This document shows, in pieces, positions 8,732 through 16,446 of a stretch of DNA of 64,000 nt. Both the position numbers and the translations under genes were made by a program. A model generated the notes under the pieces. It made no database searches, had not been told where the DNA came from, and saw only the letters and a list, made by a program, of their open reading frames with translations. Source of the DNA: Bog-473 sp963788125 (lineage in GTDB: Bacteria; Actinomycetota; Acidimicrobiia; Acidimicrobiales; RAAP-2); the NCBI GenBank assembly GCA_963788125.1, contig CAWBFN010000002.1:930001-994000 (forward strand), in the 5' to 3' direction. Position 1 is the first letter of the stretch, and each line of letters starts with the position of its first letter.

Positions 8732-9909
8732 GCGAGGTGGAGGGCAGCAGTCGGTCCACGACGACGCAAGCACTGGAGGGAGTACGGATCCTCGATCTTT
8801 CGGGTGGCATCGCGGCGCCCTTGGGCGTGCTGCAGCTCGCCGAGCACGGCGCCGACGTCATCAAGGTGGAGCCTCCGGGGGGACGGGCCGACCGGCGATC
8901 TCCGAGCTCTCGGGTCTACAACCGCAGCCGCCGCTCGGTGACCCTTGACCTCAAGCAGCCCGAGGGTGTCGCTCTGTTCCGGGAGCTGTGCGCCACGGCG
9001 GACGTCCTCGTGGAGGCGTTCGCTCCGGGGACGATGGCCCGGCTCGGGCTCGACTACGAGTCGCTGCGCGACGAGTTCCCCCGCCTGGTGTACTGCTCGG
9101 TCCCGGCGTGGCCATCGGGCACCCGCTACGAGGACCTACCCGGCTGGGAAGCACTGGTGCACGCCCGCACCGGACAGCAGTGGGAGAACACCAGCTTCCG
9201 GTCCGGACCGGTGTTCCTCCACAGCCCGGTGGCGAGCTTCGGCGCCATGTTGCTCGTGCCGACCGGGATCATGTCGGCCCTCCTCGCTCGTGACCGCACC
9301 GGGCGGGGCCAGCGCGTCGAGGTGTCGCTGTTCCAAGGTGTGCTGTCGCTGACCACCCAGATCTGGAACTGGACCGACAAGGGGCAGTTCCTGTTGGAGA
9401 AGTCCCATCCCGCGGGTGTGCACCAGGCGACCATTTACGAATGCGCCGACGGCGAGTGGATCCACGCGTCCACCATGTCGGGGGTGCCCCCCACCCGCAG
9501 CGAGGGGTCGATCCTCGGCATGGAGGAGGTGCCGATGGCGACCGTGATGGTGATGTCTCCCGAAGAACGGGCCGCCCACGAGTCGCGGCGGCGGGAAGCG
9601 TTCAAGCGCTGGGATCGGAGCAAGCTCGTTGAGGAGTTGCACGCCGCAGGGCTCGGCGCCGAGGCCATCGTCGCCCCACACGAGCGCTTCGATCATCCAC
9701 AGCTGAGGGAGACCGGGTCGGTGGTGGAGGTCGACGACCCCGAGGTCGGTGTGACCACGCAAGTCGGCGTCACCATCTTTCTCGACGCGACGCCCGGGAT
9801 GGTGAAAGGGCCCCAGCCGAGGGCCGGTGCCCACACCGACGAGGTACTCCGGTCACTCGGCCACGATGACGATGAGGTCGCGTCCCTGCGCGCCAGGGGG
9901 GTGGTCTGA
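8728..9909 (+). CDS. CaiB/BaiF CoA-transferase, subunit without catalytic Asp
   Basis: A 393-aa family III CoA-transferase. EGVRILDLSGGIAAPLGVLQ and EHGADVIKVEPPGG are the family start, and NRSRRSVTLDLKQPEG is the conserved CoA-site loop. Around residue 170, where active members show Asp followed by a small-residue stretch, it reads FLHSPVASFGAM, so the catalytic carboxylate appears to be missing. The GTG at 8728 overlaps the previous stop (GTGA), and the stop codon shares one base with the ATG of the next CoA-transferase. The tight coupling with 9909, which retains an Asp, suggests a heteromeric enzyme in the manner of the two-subunit BbsEF type (inference from family knowledge). Confidence 0.83.
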   Translation: MSEVEGSSRSTTTQALEGVRILDLSGGIAAPLGVLQLAEHGADVIKVEPPGGRADRRSPSSRVYNRSRRSVTLDLKQPEGVALFRELCATADVLVEAFAPGTMARLGLDYESLRDEFPRLVYCSVPAWPSGTRYEDLPGWEALVHARTGQQWENTSFRSGPVFLHSPVASFGAMLLVPTGIMSALLARDRTGRGQRVEVSLFQGVLSLTTQIWNWTDKGQFLLEKSHPAGVHQATIYECADGEWIHASTMSGVPPTRSEGSILGMEEVPMATVMVMSPEERAAHESRRREAFKRWDRSKLVEELHAAGLGAEAIVAPHERFDHPQLRETGSVVEVDDPEVGVTTQVGVTIFLDATPGMVKGPQPRAGAHTDEVLRSLGHDDDEVASLRARGVV

Positions 9910-11123
9910 TGCCCGGTCCCCTCGAAGGTCTGCGGGTCATCGATTTCGGGCAGTACCTGGCCGGTCCCTTTGGCCCCATGCTGCTGGCCGATCTGGGGGC
10001 CGACGTGATCAAGGTGGAGCCGACCCGCGGCGACGGCATGCGCAGCCACGTCGTCGGGTCGTTCATGGGCTGCCAGCGGGGCAAGCGGGACATCGCGCTC
10101 GACCTCAAGCAGCCCGAGGGTCTGCGCATCGCCCTCGAGCTGGTGGCCGGTGCCGACATCGTCCACCACAACATGACCCTCGGGACCGCCGACCGGCTGG
10201 GCGTCGGCTACGAGCATTGCAAGGCGGTCCGGCCCGACATCCTCTACTGCAACACCTTCATGTACGGCGCCGCCGGGCCACTGGCCCATCTGGGAGGACT
10301 CGACCCGCTGGGTCAGGCGGCGTCGGGGATCGAGTGGGAGCAAGGACCGGTCGCCGGCGGCAACCCCCCGATGTGGTACCGCTACGGCCATGGGGACGTC
10401 GCCTCGGCCATGCCGTCGGTGACGGCTCTCCTCATCGCCCTGTTCCACCGCAACCGGACGGGCGAGGGCCAGTCGATGTGGTCGTCGATCTTCCACGGAT
10501 CGATGCTCTATACGGCCGACTCCTGGCTGGCCGCCGACGGCACCCCGGCCCCTCGGTCCGAGCTCGACGCTGAGCAGCTGGGCCTCGACGCCCTCTACCG
10601 GCTCTATGAGACACAGGACGGATGGCTGCAACTCGCCGCCGTGCGTGAGGAGCACTGGTCGGCCCTCTGCCGCGTGCTCGGGAGAGCGCCACTCCTCGAC
10701 GACCCCCGGTTCGCCACGTCAGCCGACCGGACGACGCACCGTTCGGAGCTCACGGCGGAGCTGGTACGGGCGTTCAGGGGGGATCTCGCCACCAACTGGC
10801 GCCGGGCTCTCCGGGCGGCGGGCGTGCCGGCGGAGATCTCCGTCGACACATGGGACGGGGAGACCATCCTTTTCGACGAGGAGCTCGTCCGCCGTGGCCT
10901 CGTCACCGAGTACCACCATCCTCTCCTCGGACGGGTGCGCCAGTTCGGCAACCTGATCACGTTCAGCGACACGCCGGGTCGGCAGGAGCGGGCGTCACCC
11001 CTGACCGGCCAGCACACGCGGGAGATCCTCTCCGAGCTGGGCTACGGCGACGCCGACCTTGACTCGCTCCACGCCAGCGGCATCGTCACCTGGCCCGGTG
11101 ACGACTACGCCTTCCCCGTCTAG
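9909..11123 (+). CDS. CaiB/BaiF CoA-transferase, catalytic subunit candidate
   Basis: A 404-aa family III CoA-transferase. MPGPLEGLRVIDFGQYLAGP and ADLGADVIKVEPTRGD are the N-terminal signature, and RDIALDLKQPEG repeats the CoA loop seen in its neighbour. The Asp in RYGHGDVASAM is at the expected catalytic position. It starts at an ATG overlapping the preceding stop by one base (TGATG), so it is almost certainly co-translated with the 8728 gene. The pair plus the nitroreductase form an operon that ends at a stem-loop (11138-11156). It probably activates a carboxylic acid intermediate to its CoA thioester. Confidence 0.87.
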   Translation: MPGPLEGLRVIDFGQYLAGPFGPMLLADLGADVIKVEPTRGDGMRSHVVGSFMGCQRGKRDIALDLKQPEGLRIALELVAGADIVHHNMTLGTADRLGVGYEHCKAVRPDILYCNTFMYGAAGPLAHLGGLDPLGQAASGIEWEQGPVAGGNPPMWYRYGHGDVASAMPSVTALLIALFHRNRTGEGQSMWSSIFHGSMLYTADSWLAADGTPAPRSELDAEQLGLDALYRLYETQDGWLQLAAVREEHWSALCRVLGRAPLLDDPRFATSADRTTHRSELTAELVRAFRGDLATNWRRALRAAGVPAEISVDTWDGETILFDEELVRRGLVTEYHHPLLGRVRQFGNLITFSDTPGRQERASPLTGQHTREILSELGYGDADLDSLHASGIVTWPGDDYAFPV

Positions 11124-11137
11124 GGCCACGCCGACGA

Positions 11138-11156
11138 CCTCGGGTTCCCCCCGAGG
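11138..11156. terminator. GC-rich stem-loop between convergent genes
   Basis: CCTCGGG, loop TTCCC, CCCGAGG: a perfect 7-bp stem with a 5-nt loop, 15 bp after the CoA-transferase stop and 5 bp before the end of the convergent DinB gene. It has no U-tract, as is common for actinobacterial terminators, and could serve both strands. Confidence 0.5.
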
Positions 11157-11161
11157 CGCGA

Positions 11162-11683
11162 TCACAATCCCACGGATCCGTCGAGAAGCTCCCGGATGAG
11201 ATCGGCGTGGCCGTTGTGCCGGGCGTACTCCTGAATCATGTGAAGGTAGCTGGATCGCAGGGTCACCTGCTTCTCGCGCCATTCGCCGGCGTGGTCGAGA
11301 CCGTAGCGGCCGGCGGTCTCGCTGCACGTTGCACACTCGCGCTGCCACACGGCGAGGTCCTCTTCCCAATGGGCATTGTCGAGCGGTGCGAGAGGGTCGC
11401 TATCCGGCACCGCCGGGTCGTACCAGATCCGCGGCAGCTTTGGGTCGTGCAGCAGTATCCGGCGGAACCAGTTCCGTTCCGTCTCGGCCATGTGGCGTAT
11501 CAGCCCGTGGAGCGACAGCTTCGAGGTGGAGATCGGTCGGGCCTTTCGCTGATCGTCGGTCAGCCCTTCGCACTTCGTCAGGAGCGTCGCCCGATGGAAC
11601 TCCAGCCACCCCTCGAGTAGCTCTCGGTCGTCGAGCACGTATGTCGGCCGAACCCTGGGTCGATCTCCGGCAGGACCAGTCAT
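11162..11683 (-). CDS. DinB/DUF664 family protein
   Basis: A 173-aa four-helix-bundle protein of the DinB-like DUF664 group. The first metal-ligand region is LHGLIRHMAETERNW and the C-terminal one is EYARHNGHADLIREL, giving the three-histidine arrangement of the family. LEFHRATLLTKCEGLTDDQ is the typical first helix. Some DinB-like proteins are thiol (mycothiol or bacillithiol) S-transferases, which would suit an actinobacterium, but the substrate is unknown. I choose the ATG at 11683, after a GGGAAGGGA ribosome-binding site, over 11704. It is divergent from the DsbA-like gene. Confidence 0.82.
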   Translation of the reverse strand: MTGPAGDRPRVRPTYVLDDRELLEGWLEFHRATLLTKCEGLTDDQRKARPISTSKLSLHGLIRHMAETERNWFRRILLHDPKLPRIWYDPAVPDSDPLAPLDNAHWEEDLAVWQRECATCSETAGRYGLDHAGEWREKQVTLRSSYLHMIQEYARHNGHADLIRELLDGSVGL

Positions 11684-11789
11684 CGCCGTCGTCCCTTCCC
11701 TCATTGATCCGTTGATCGCTCGGGAGACACTATCCGCAATCGGTGGCGGCTCCCGGTGGCCGCGCCACGGCCCCCAAGGACTCCGCCGT

Positions 11790-11830
11790 GTTGGTCATCG
11801 GATGCCGGTAACGTTAATCCGATGACCAAC
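11790..11830. promoter_or_regulatory. 14-bp perfect inverted repeat spanning a start codon
   Basis: GTTGGTCATCGGAT (11790-11803) and ATCCGATGACCAAC (11817-11830) are perfect inverse complements separated by 13 bp containing TAACGTTA. The right arm includes the ATG (11822-11824) and the next two codons of the DsbA/FrnE-like gene. In mRNA this would fold into a 14-bp hairpin hiding the start codon; in DNA it could be an operator between the divergent DinB and DsbA-like genes. The function is inferred; the repeat itself is certain. Confidence 0.6.
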
Positions 11831-12481
11831 GTTGATTTCCACTTCGACTTGATGTGCCCGTGGGCCTACCAGACGAGCAAGTGGATCAGGCAGGCTCGCA
11901 CGCAGCGGGACATCTCGGTGACGTGGAGGTTCTTCTCCTTGGAGGAAGGAAATTGGCAGGAGGGCGAGAAGCACCCCTGGGAGCGCCCCTGGTCCTACGG
12001 CTGGTCCCTCTTGCGGCTGGCCGCCTGGCTGCGGCGGGAACCCGATGGCAACGAGGCGGTCGATCGGTTCTACGAGGTGGCCGGGCGGATGTTCCACGAG
12101 GAGGGCGTCAAGGTCCATACCCCCGAGGGGGCATACGCGGTGTTGCGTGAGCTCGGGCGCGACCCCGGCGTCGTCGACGAAGCCATCGGCGACGAGACAA
12201 CCAATGCGGAGGTGCGTACGGACCACCAGCGCGCCGTTGCCCGGGGTGTCTACGGGGTCCCGACCCTCGTGATCGACGATGCCGACGTCCTGTTCGGTCC
12301 GGTGATCACCCCCGCGCCGATCGGCGTCGCCGCCGGCCGGCTGTGGGACGCCGTCATGGCGTGGAGGGAGTTCCCCCACCTCTACGAGATGCAACGACCG
12401 AAGGTGGAGGCGGACCGGACGCACATTTCAGCCAGCTTCGAGCCCTATGGGATTGCCCGCGGATGGTCGACGGGCTCCTAG
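11822..12481 (+). CDS. DsbA/FrnE-family thioredoxin-fold protein
   Basis: A 219-aa protein of the DsbA-like thioredoxin fold that includes FrnE and 2-hydroxychromene-2-carboxylate isomerases. The N-terminal strand NVDFHFDLMCPWAYQTS leads into CPWA at residues 12-15, so the CxxC has only its first cysteine. GVYGVPTLVIDD near residue 145 is the conserved cis-Pro loop. There is no signal peptide, so it acts in the cytoplasm. Likely roles are glutathione- or mycothiol-dependent isomerisation or redox chemistry (inference). The ATG at 11822 is the last start before the conserved strand. No Shine-Dalgarno sequence is obvious, and the start lies within a strong inverted repeat, so translation may be conditional. 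Confidence 0.8.
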   Translation: MTNVDFHFDLMCPWAYQTSKWIRQARTQRDISVTWRFFSLEEGNWQEGEKHPWERPWSYGWSLLRLAAWLRREPDGNEAVDRFYEVAGRMFHEEGVKVHTPEGAYAVLRELGRDPGVVDEAIGDETTNAEVRTDHQRAVARGVYGVPTLVIDDADVLFGPVITPAPIGVAAGRLWDAVMAWREFPHLYEMQRPKVEADRTHISASFEPYGIARGWSTGS

Positions 12482-12505
12482 CTCGGTCACTCCAGGGTGG
12501 TCGAC

Positions 12506-13519
12506 CTACTCTTCTGACCCTCCGACCGCCGTTTCGACAGCTTGACCGTCCACATCGGCTGCGTTCGGCACCTTCACGAGCAACTTCGAGCTCACCTTCA
12601 CCGACTTCACCACCCCTTCTGCACCGGCGTAGAGAATGATGCCGATGACCAGCAGGATGACTCCCAAGGGGAACAGGGCACTACTGCCGAGCAGCACCAG
12701 CCCGAGCCGGCCGATCAGGTAGGGCGGCGCACAGACGGCCGCCCCGACCGCTCCACCGACCGCGCTTGCTGCCAGCTTGTCGCGCGAGGAGGCCGGACCC
12801 TTGGTGGCTCCGATAAGGCGGCCGGGCACCGCCGTATAGCAGATCATCATGACGGCGATCACGGTTCCGACAAGCAGCGCGAACCAGGGATGACCCCACC
12901 GTGGCGCCAGGATGGTCGCGACGCCCACAGCCACTCCCACCCCCACGCCCCACCCGAGAACGATGCGTGCCTTGGCCCTCGTCTGTGTGAATCCCGCCCT
13001 GATGTCGGGAGAGCCCGACGATGCGACGGCATAGGCGAAGACGGCGTTGAGGTAGAACGATGCCGCCGTGACGAGAACGACGCCGGCGAGGATGAGCAGA
13101 ACGATGGGTCCACGGATGGCGTGGTACTGCTTGCCGTGGAGCACGTGAACCTTCCAGTCGAGCATCACCACCCAGATCCACATGGCGGGCAGGAGCTGGA
13201 CGAGCGCGAGCCGCAGATTGGAGAAGAGGAGCTTCAGTCCGCTGAACAGCATGACGAACGCACCCACGATGAAGCCCAGGGGGGCGAGGAACCTCCTGGT
13301 TTGGCTCAGTTGGATGATGGCGGCTTCGACGGCGTGCTCATCGCCCTCGCGGATCGCCGTAATGAGCCTCTTGATCTGCTCGCGGACTCTCCGGCGGAAC
13401 GCTCTCGATCTCGAGCGGCCATCGGGCTGGTCGGCACCGGCCTGCGGCCCGTCGTGCTCGTCGGCGCCGGTTACACCGGGGGATCCGAATTCCGACATGG
13501 AGTGATCGTCATCGGCCAC
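12506..13519 (-). CDS. multi-pass membrane protein of unknown function
   Basis: A 337-aa protein. The first 50 residues are charged and hydrophilic (GRSRSRAFRRRVREQIKRL), followed by six to eight hydrophobic segments from about residue 75 to 310. The last segment resembles a small-hydrophobic pair (LFPLGVILLVIGIILY). It ends in a short charged tail (QAVETAVGGSEE). I do not recognise a family and see no catalytic motif. ATG codons at 13519 (MADDDHSM) and 13498 are both possible starts. It lies upstream of, and codirectional with, nothing obvious: the HdeD-like gene is also on the minus strand but 137 bp away. Confidence 0.7.
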   Translation of the reverse strand: MADDDHSMSEFGSPGVTGADEHDGPQAGADQPDGRSRSRAFRRRVREQIKRLITAIREGDEHAVEAAIIQLSQTRRFLAPLGFIVGAFVMLFSGLKLLFSNLRLALVQLLPAMWIWVVMLDWKVHVLHGKQYHAIRGPIVLLILAGVVLVTAASFYLNAVFAYAVASSGSPDIRAGFTQTRAKARIVLGWGVGVGVAVGVATILAPRWGHPWFALLVGTVIAVMMICYTAVPGRLIGATKGPASSRDKLAASAVGGAVGAAVCAPPYLIGRLGLVLLGSSALFPLGVILLVIGIILYAGAEGVVKSVKVSSKLLVKVPNAADVDGQAVETAVGGSEE

Positions 13520-13656
13520 GAATCCTCGCTCTGCCAGTCCGAAGTCGCCACTCTAACGTTCTGGAGTGCGGCCCAGTCGCCACACCGCGGGGCGGGTGGC
13601 GGAAGGCCTGTTCGGCGGGTGGTGCAGCGAGAGTCGGACCGGCTCGACGCTCCCTC

Positions 13657-14259
13657 TCACACCTCCTCTGGTGCGGAAGGCACCGCCGGGCTCGTGGACG
13701 AGTCGCCGCGGAGCTTGCGGACCTCGAAGCTCACCAGTAGCTCAACGAGGCCGTAGGCGATCAGGCCGAGACCGATGATCACGCAGATGATCGAGAGTGA
13801 GAGCGACGGGTAGATGAGGCACACGACACCGACCATGGTCCCGATCACTCCAAGGATGACGACCGGCCAGCTCACTCGGCCGTCGTTCGCGTGGAAACCA
13901 TAGAGGAGCTGAGCGACTCCGCCGACGGTCCAGAAGATTCCGACGACGAATCCCACCACGGCCACCGTCGTGGTCGTGTGGTGCAGCAGGATGAGCGCGA
14001 TGACGATCGCAAGCAGTCCCACGACCAGGAGCTCAAATCGCTCGCCCGCCGCGCCGATCGCCTGGATCAAGCGGAAGACGCCCAGGATCAGCAGCCAGAT
14101 GCCGAAAATCACGGCGATGGTGTGCACCGACTTGCCGGGCTTGAAGGTCAGGAGCACACCAAAGGCGATCGTTATCACGCCGAAGACGGACAGCAGCCAC
14201 CACTTCCTACCAAGCTCCTTCAATCCTTCCGACGAGTCAACGACGTACGTGTTGGACAT
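13657..14259 (-). CDS. HdeD/DUF308 family membrane protein
   Basis: A 200-aa protein with six regular transmembrane segments in pairs, e.g. WWLLSVFGVITIAFGVLL and VVGFVVGIFWTVGGVAQLLYGF. The repeated G-x3-I-x-G-V-FR-L-IQ pattern is typical of the HdeD/DUF308 acid-resistance membrane family. Its role in actinobacteria is not established. The last 20 residues (LRGDSSTSPAVPSAPEEV) are polar. The ATG at 14259 has a plausible purine-rich leader (GAGGGGGTTCGG). It is divergent from the nonapeptide-repeat gene at 14474 across 214 bp. Confidence 0.82.
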   Translation of the reverse strand: MSNTYVVDSSEGLKELGRKWWLLSVFGVITIAFGVLLTFKPGKSVHTIAVIFGIWLLILGVFRLIQAIGAAGERFELLVVGLLAIVIALILLHHTTTTVAVVGFVVGIFWTVGGVAQLLYGFHANDGRVSWPVVILGVIGTMVGVVCLIYPSLSLSIICVIIGLGLIAYGLVELLVSFEVRKLRGDSSTSPAVPSAPEEV

Positions 14260-14473
14260 CCGAACCCCCTCAGTTAGGAACGACCAATGACCTTAGCGTA
14301 GGGCAGGGGACTCGAGCGGGTTCTGATCCGAACGCTCGGCCCGGTGGGCCCCCTCTGTCGAGAGTGACGCGGCCGTCGCTCATCCCGCCGCCTCCGTCAG
14401 GCGAGCGATAACATCAGGATCGGACCAGCCGTCACCTTGAGCCGCGCGAGCCGTAGACCGCACCCACATAGAG

Positions 14474-14935
14474 ATGGTATCGACCGAGATGGTATCGCCG
14501 AAGGGAATCAGAGGAACACCCGAACGCCTTGCCCAGCTGATCGCTGGGCAGGTGGTCAACCTGGTTCTCGAGTCGCTCGACTTCGATGCTCTTCTCGAGC
14601 GGATCAACCTGAATGCGTTGTTGGAGCGCATCGATGTGAACGAGCTGCTCGAGCAGATCGATGTCAACCGCCTCATGGGGCAGATAGACGTGAACGCACT
14701 GATGAGCGGCATCGATCTCGACGTCCTGGTGGAGCACATCGAGCTCGAGGCGCTCATTGCGCGATCAACGACGGGAGCGATGGGCGCGGTGCTCGACGTC
14801 GTGCGTCGCATCGGCGTAGGCCTCGACGATTTCGTCGCCCGAGCCGTCGATCGCCTGTTGCGCAGAAAGGCCGGCACGCATCCGCTCGGCCCTGTGCTGC
14901 TGGTGGGCGAGCTGTCTCAGCCGGGACGCGGATGA
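14474..14935 (+). CDS. nonapeptide-repeat protein coupled to RDD protein
   Basis: A 153-aa protein. Residues 31-102 consist of about eight tandem 9-residue units of the form L-L-E-x-I-D-V-N-x, for example LLERINLNA, LLERIDVNE, LLEQIDVNR, LMGQIDVNA, LMSGIDLDV. Hydrophobic and acidic positions alternate with a fixed period, suggesting a solenoid or coiled surface. Residues 103-135 (MGAVLDVVRRIGVGLDDFVARAVDRLL) look amphipathic and helical. Similar repeats occur fused to RDD domains in other actinobacteria, as I recall. Here the stop overlaps the RDD ATG (ATGA at 14932-14935), so the two are translationally coupled. The start may be the ATG at 14474 or the one at 14489; the leader itself is a 15-bp duplication. 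Confidence 0.72.
   Translation: MVSTEMVSPKGIRGTPERLAQLIAGQVVNLVLESLDFDALLERINLNALLERIDVNELLEQIDVNRLMGQIDVNALMSGIDLDVLVEHIELEALIARSTTGAMGAVLDVVRRIGVGLDDFVARAVDRLLRRKAGTHPLGPVLLVGELSQPGRG
14564..14779 (+). repeat. 27-bp-period coding repeat (8 nonapeptide units)
   Basis: Tandem degenerate 27-bp units encoding L-(L/M)-x-x-I-(D/N)-(V/L)-(N/D)-x. The DNA units are diverged while the peptide pattern is kept, which indicates selection on the protein rather than a recent expansion. Confidence 0.75.
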
Positions 14936-15543
14936 TCGCTCCGGAAGAAGCGGCTCCGTCGCCGGTGAAGGCCACGCCGGGCCGTCGGGCCGAGCCCGTG
15001 CCCGTGCCCGTGCCCGTGCGAGTGGGGGAGTATGCGGGCTTCGTCAGTCGCCTGCTGGCGTTCGGGGTGGACATCATCGTGGCGTTGGGGACATTCGCGC
15101 TCGCCGTCAGTCTCGTGTCGTGGGTGGTCGGCGTGATCGCCGGTCACACCTACAACGTCAATCGGCACGGGCTGATCGTCGAAGTGCTGTTCGTGGCCTG
15201 GGGATTCGTCTACTTCGCGTTCCAATGGGGAAGCAATGGTCGAACGCTCGGCATGGCACTCTTCGGAATTCGGGTGGTGAAGACGGAGGGCAGCGAAGTC
15301 TCCCGTTGGCGGGCGGCGGGGCGGACTGCGGCGCTGCCACTGAGCTTCCTCTTCCTCGGGGTTGGATTCCTCATGGCGCTCTTCCAACGTGAGCGTCGTG
15401 CCCTGCACGACCTCATCGCCGGGACCTGCGTCGTCTACGCCTGGGATGCGCGTGCCGCCAGATTGCGTTGGTTGGTGCGCCAGGAAGCGCCCCAACGTCC
15501 TGAGTCCGGTTCTCCAGCGGACGCCCGAACCCGTGGTGTATAA
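14932..15543 (+). CDS. RDD family membrane protein
   Basis: A 203-aa protein. After a proline/valine-rich lead (VPVPVPVRVGEYAGFVSRLLAFGVDII) come the RDD-domain elements: R at RLLAFGVD, then D, and RTLGMALFGIRVV before the last helix, with ALFQRERRALHDLIAGTCVVY as the conserved C-terminal signature. Three or four transmembrane helices are predicted. RDD proteins are poorly understood; some are implicated in ion or metabolite transport. The ATG at 14932 overlaps the stop of the repeat-protein gene by 4 bp, so the two proteins probably act together. Confidence 0.83.
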   Translation: MIAPEEAAPSPVKATPGRRAEPVPVPVPVRVGEYAGFVSRLLAFGVDIIVALGTFALAVSLVSWVVGVIAGHTYNVNRHGLIVEVLFVAWGFVYFAFQWGSNGRTLGMALFGIRVVKTEGSEVSRWRAAGRTAALPLSFLFLGVGFLMALFQRERRALHDLIAGTCVVYAWDARAARLRWLVRQEAPQRPESGSPADARTRGV

Positions 15544-15584
15544 CTAAAAACGGTGGTGGAACCCTAGAGAAACGGTGGATCTCG

Positions 15585-15974
15585 ATGCTCGCCTCGTCGT
15601 ACCCCTTGCTTGATGTGTTTTTTTCGATGATCTGGTTCTTCGTCTTTGTCCTATGGATCTGGCTGCTCATCTCTATCGTCTTCGACATCTTCCGCAGTCA
15701 TGACATGGGAGGGCTGGCCAAAGCGCTCTGGCTCCTCTTCATCATCGTCCTGCCCTTTCTCGGCGTCCTCGTCTACCTCATCGCCCGCGGCGGCCAGATG
15801 CACGAGCGGACCCAGGCGAGTGCACGATCTCAGGAGGAATCGCTCCGGGCGTACGTACGGCAGACCGCCGGTGGCTCGACGGCGAGCGAGCTGGAGACCC
15901 TGGCCAGGCTCCACGACGCCGGCAAGCTGAGCGACGCCGACTTCGAGAGGGCCAAAGCCAAGGTTCTCGGCTGA
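15585..15974 (+). CDS. PLDc_N/SHOCT-domain small membrane protein
   Basis: A 129-aa protein with two hydrophobic segments (WFFVFVLWIWLLISIVFDIF and ALWLLFIIVLPFLGVLVYLIA), matching the PLDc_N type of membrane anchor. A linker rich in Gln/Ser/Glu follows, then a C-terminal SHOCT motif (ELETLARLHDAGKLSDADFERAKAKVLG). SHOCT modules are common, function unknown, and often regulate oligomerisation. It lies 41 bp downstream of the RDD gene and may belong to the same operon. It converges on marR with 4 bp between the stop codons. Confidence 0.8.
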   Translation: MLASSYPLLDVFFSMIWFFVFVLWIWLLISIVFDIFRSHDMGGLAKALWLLFIIVLPFLGVLVYLIARGGQMHERTQASARSQEESLRAYVRQTAGGSTASELETLARLHDAGKLSDADFERAKAKVLG

Positions 15975-15978
15975 AGGT

Positions 15979-16446
15979 TCAGGTGGACGCGGGCTCCTCG
16001 TTCTGCTGCAGGTCGAACATTTCCGCCAGGCGCTCGAGCACCCGGCTGGCCGTCTCGAGATCCTCGTCCGAGGTGTCCGCGAACGCCTCGGTCAGTCGCT
16101 GAATCCACCGGGCCTCTTTCTCGGCCACTTCGGACCGGCCTTGGGCGGTGAGCGAGATCCAGCACACCCGGCGATCATGATCGTCCCGGCGGCGCTGCAC
16201 CAGACCGTGAGCCTCGAGCTGGTCCACCATGGCGGTGACGCTGGCCGGATTGAGCTCGGCTTCCCGGGCGAGCCTGCCCGCGGTCACCTCCCGTTCCGCC
16301 GTCAGGACGAACAGCGCTCGCAGGTGTCCGTGGGACAGCGACTCGCCACTTCGATGGTACCGGCTCCGCAGGCGTCGCTCGGCGGCGTTGAAGACGTGGA
16401 CGGCGTTGCGAATTCGCTCAATACCCCGACCCCCGACCGACGCCAT
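15979..16446 (-). CDS. MarR-family transcriptional regulator
   Basis: A 155-aa winged-helix repressor. The recognition-helix region is TAGRLAREAELNPASVTAMVDQLEAHGLVQRRRD at about residues 55-88, followed by the wing DDHDRRVCWISLTAQG. Length is normal for MarR. Its ATG shares a base with the stop of the preceding MFS gene (TGATG, 16444-16448), so the regulator is the second gene of the exporter operon and probably represses it in response to an exported compound (inference). Confidence 0.88.
   Translation of the reverse strand: MASVGGRGIERIRNAVHVFNAAERRLRSRYHRSGESLSHGHLRALFVLTAEREVTAGRLAREAELNPASVTAMVDQLEAHGLVQRRRDDHDRRVCWISLTAQGRSEVAEKEARWIQRLTEAFADTSDEDLETASRVLERLAEMFDLQQNEEPAST

Noticed and set aside
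13549..13568. Inverted repeat CACTC/GAGTG in the spacer upstream of the 337-aa membrane protein gene
   Set aside because: Arms of 5 bp over a 10-bp spacer are expected by chance at this base composition.
14380..14877. A 165-aa reading frame on the minus strand across the nonapeptide-repeat gene
   Set aside because: Its Ser/Arg/Thr-rich translation is the antisense of the repeat. Only the last 29 residues lie outside it, and they match no family I know.
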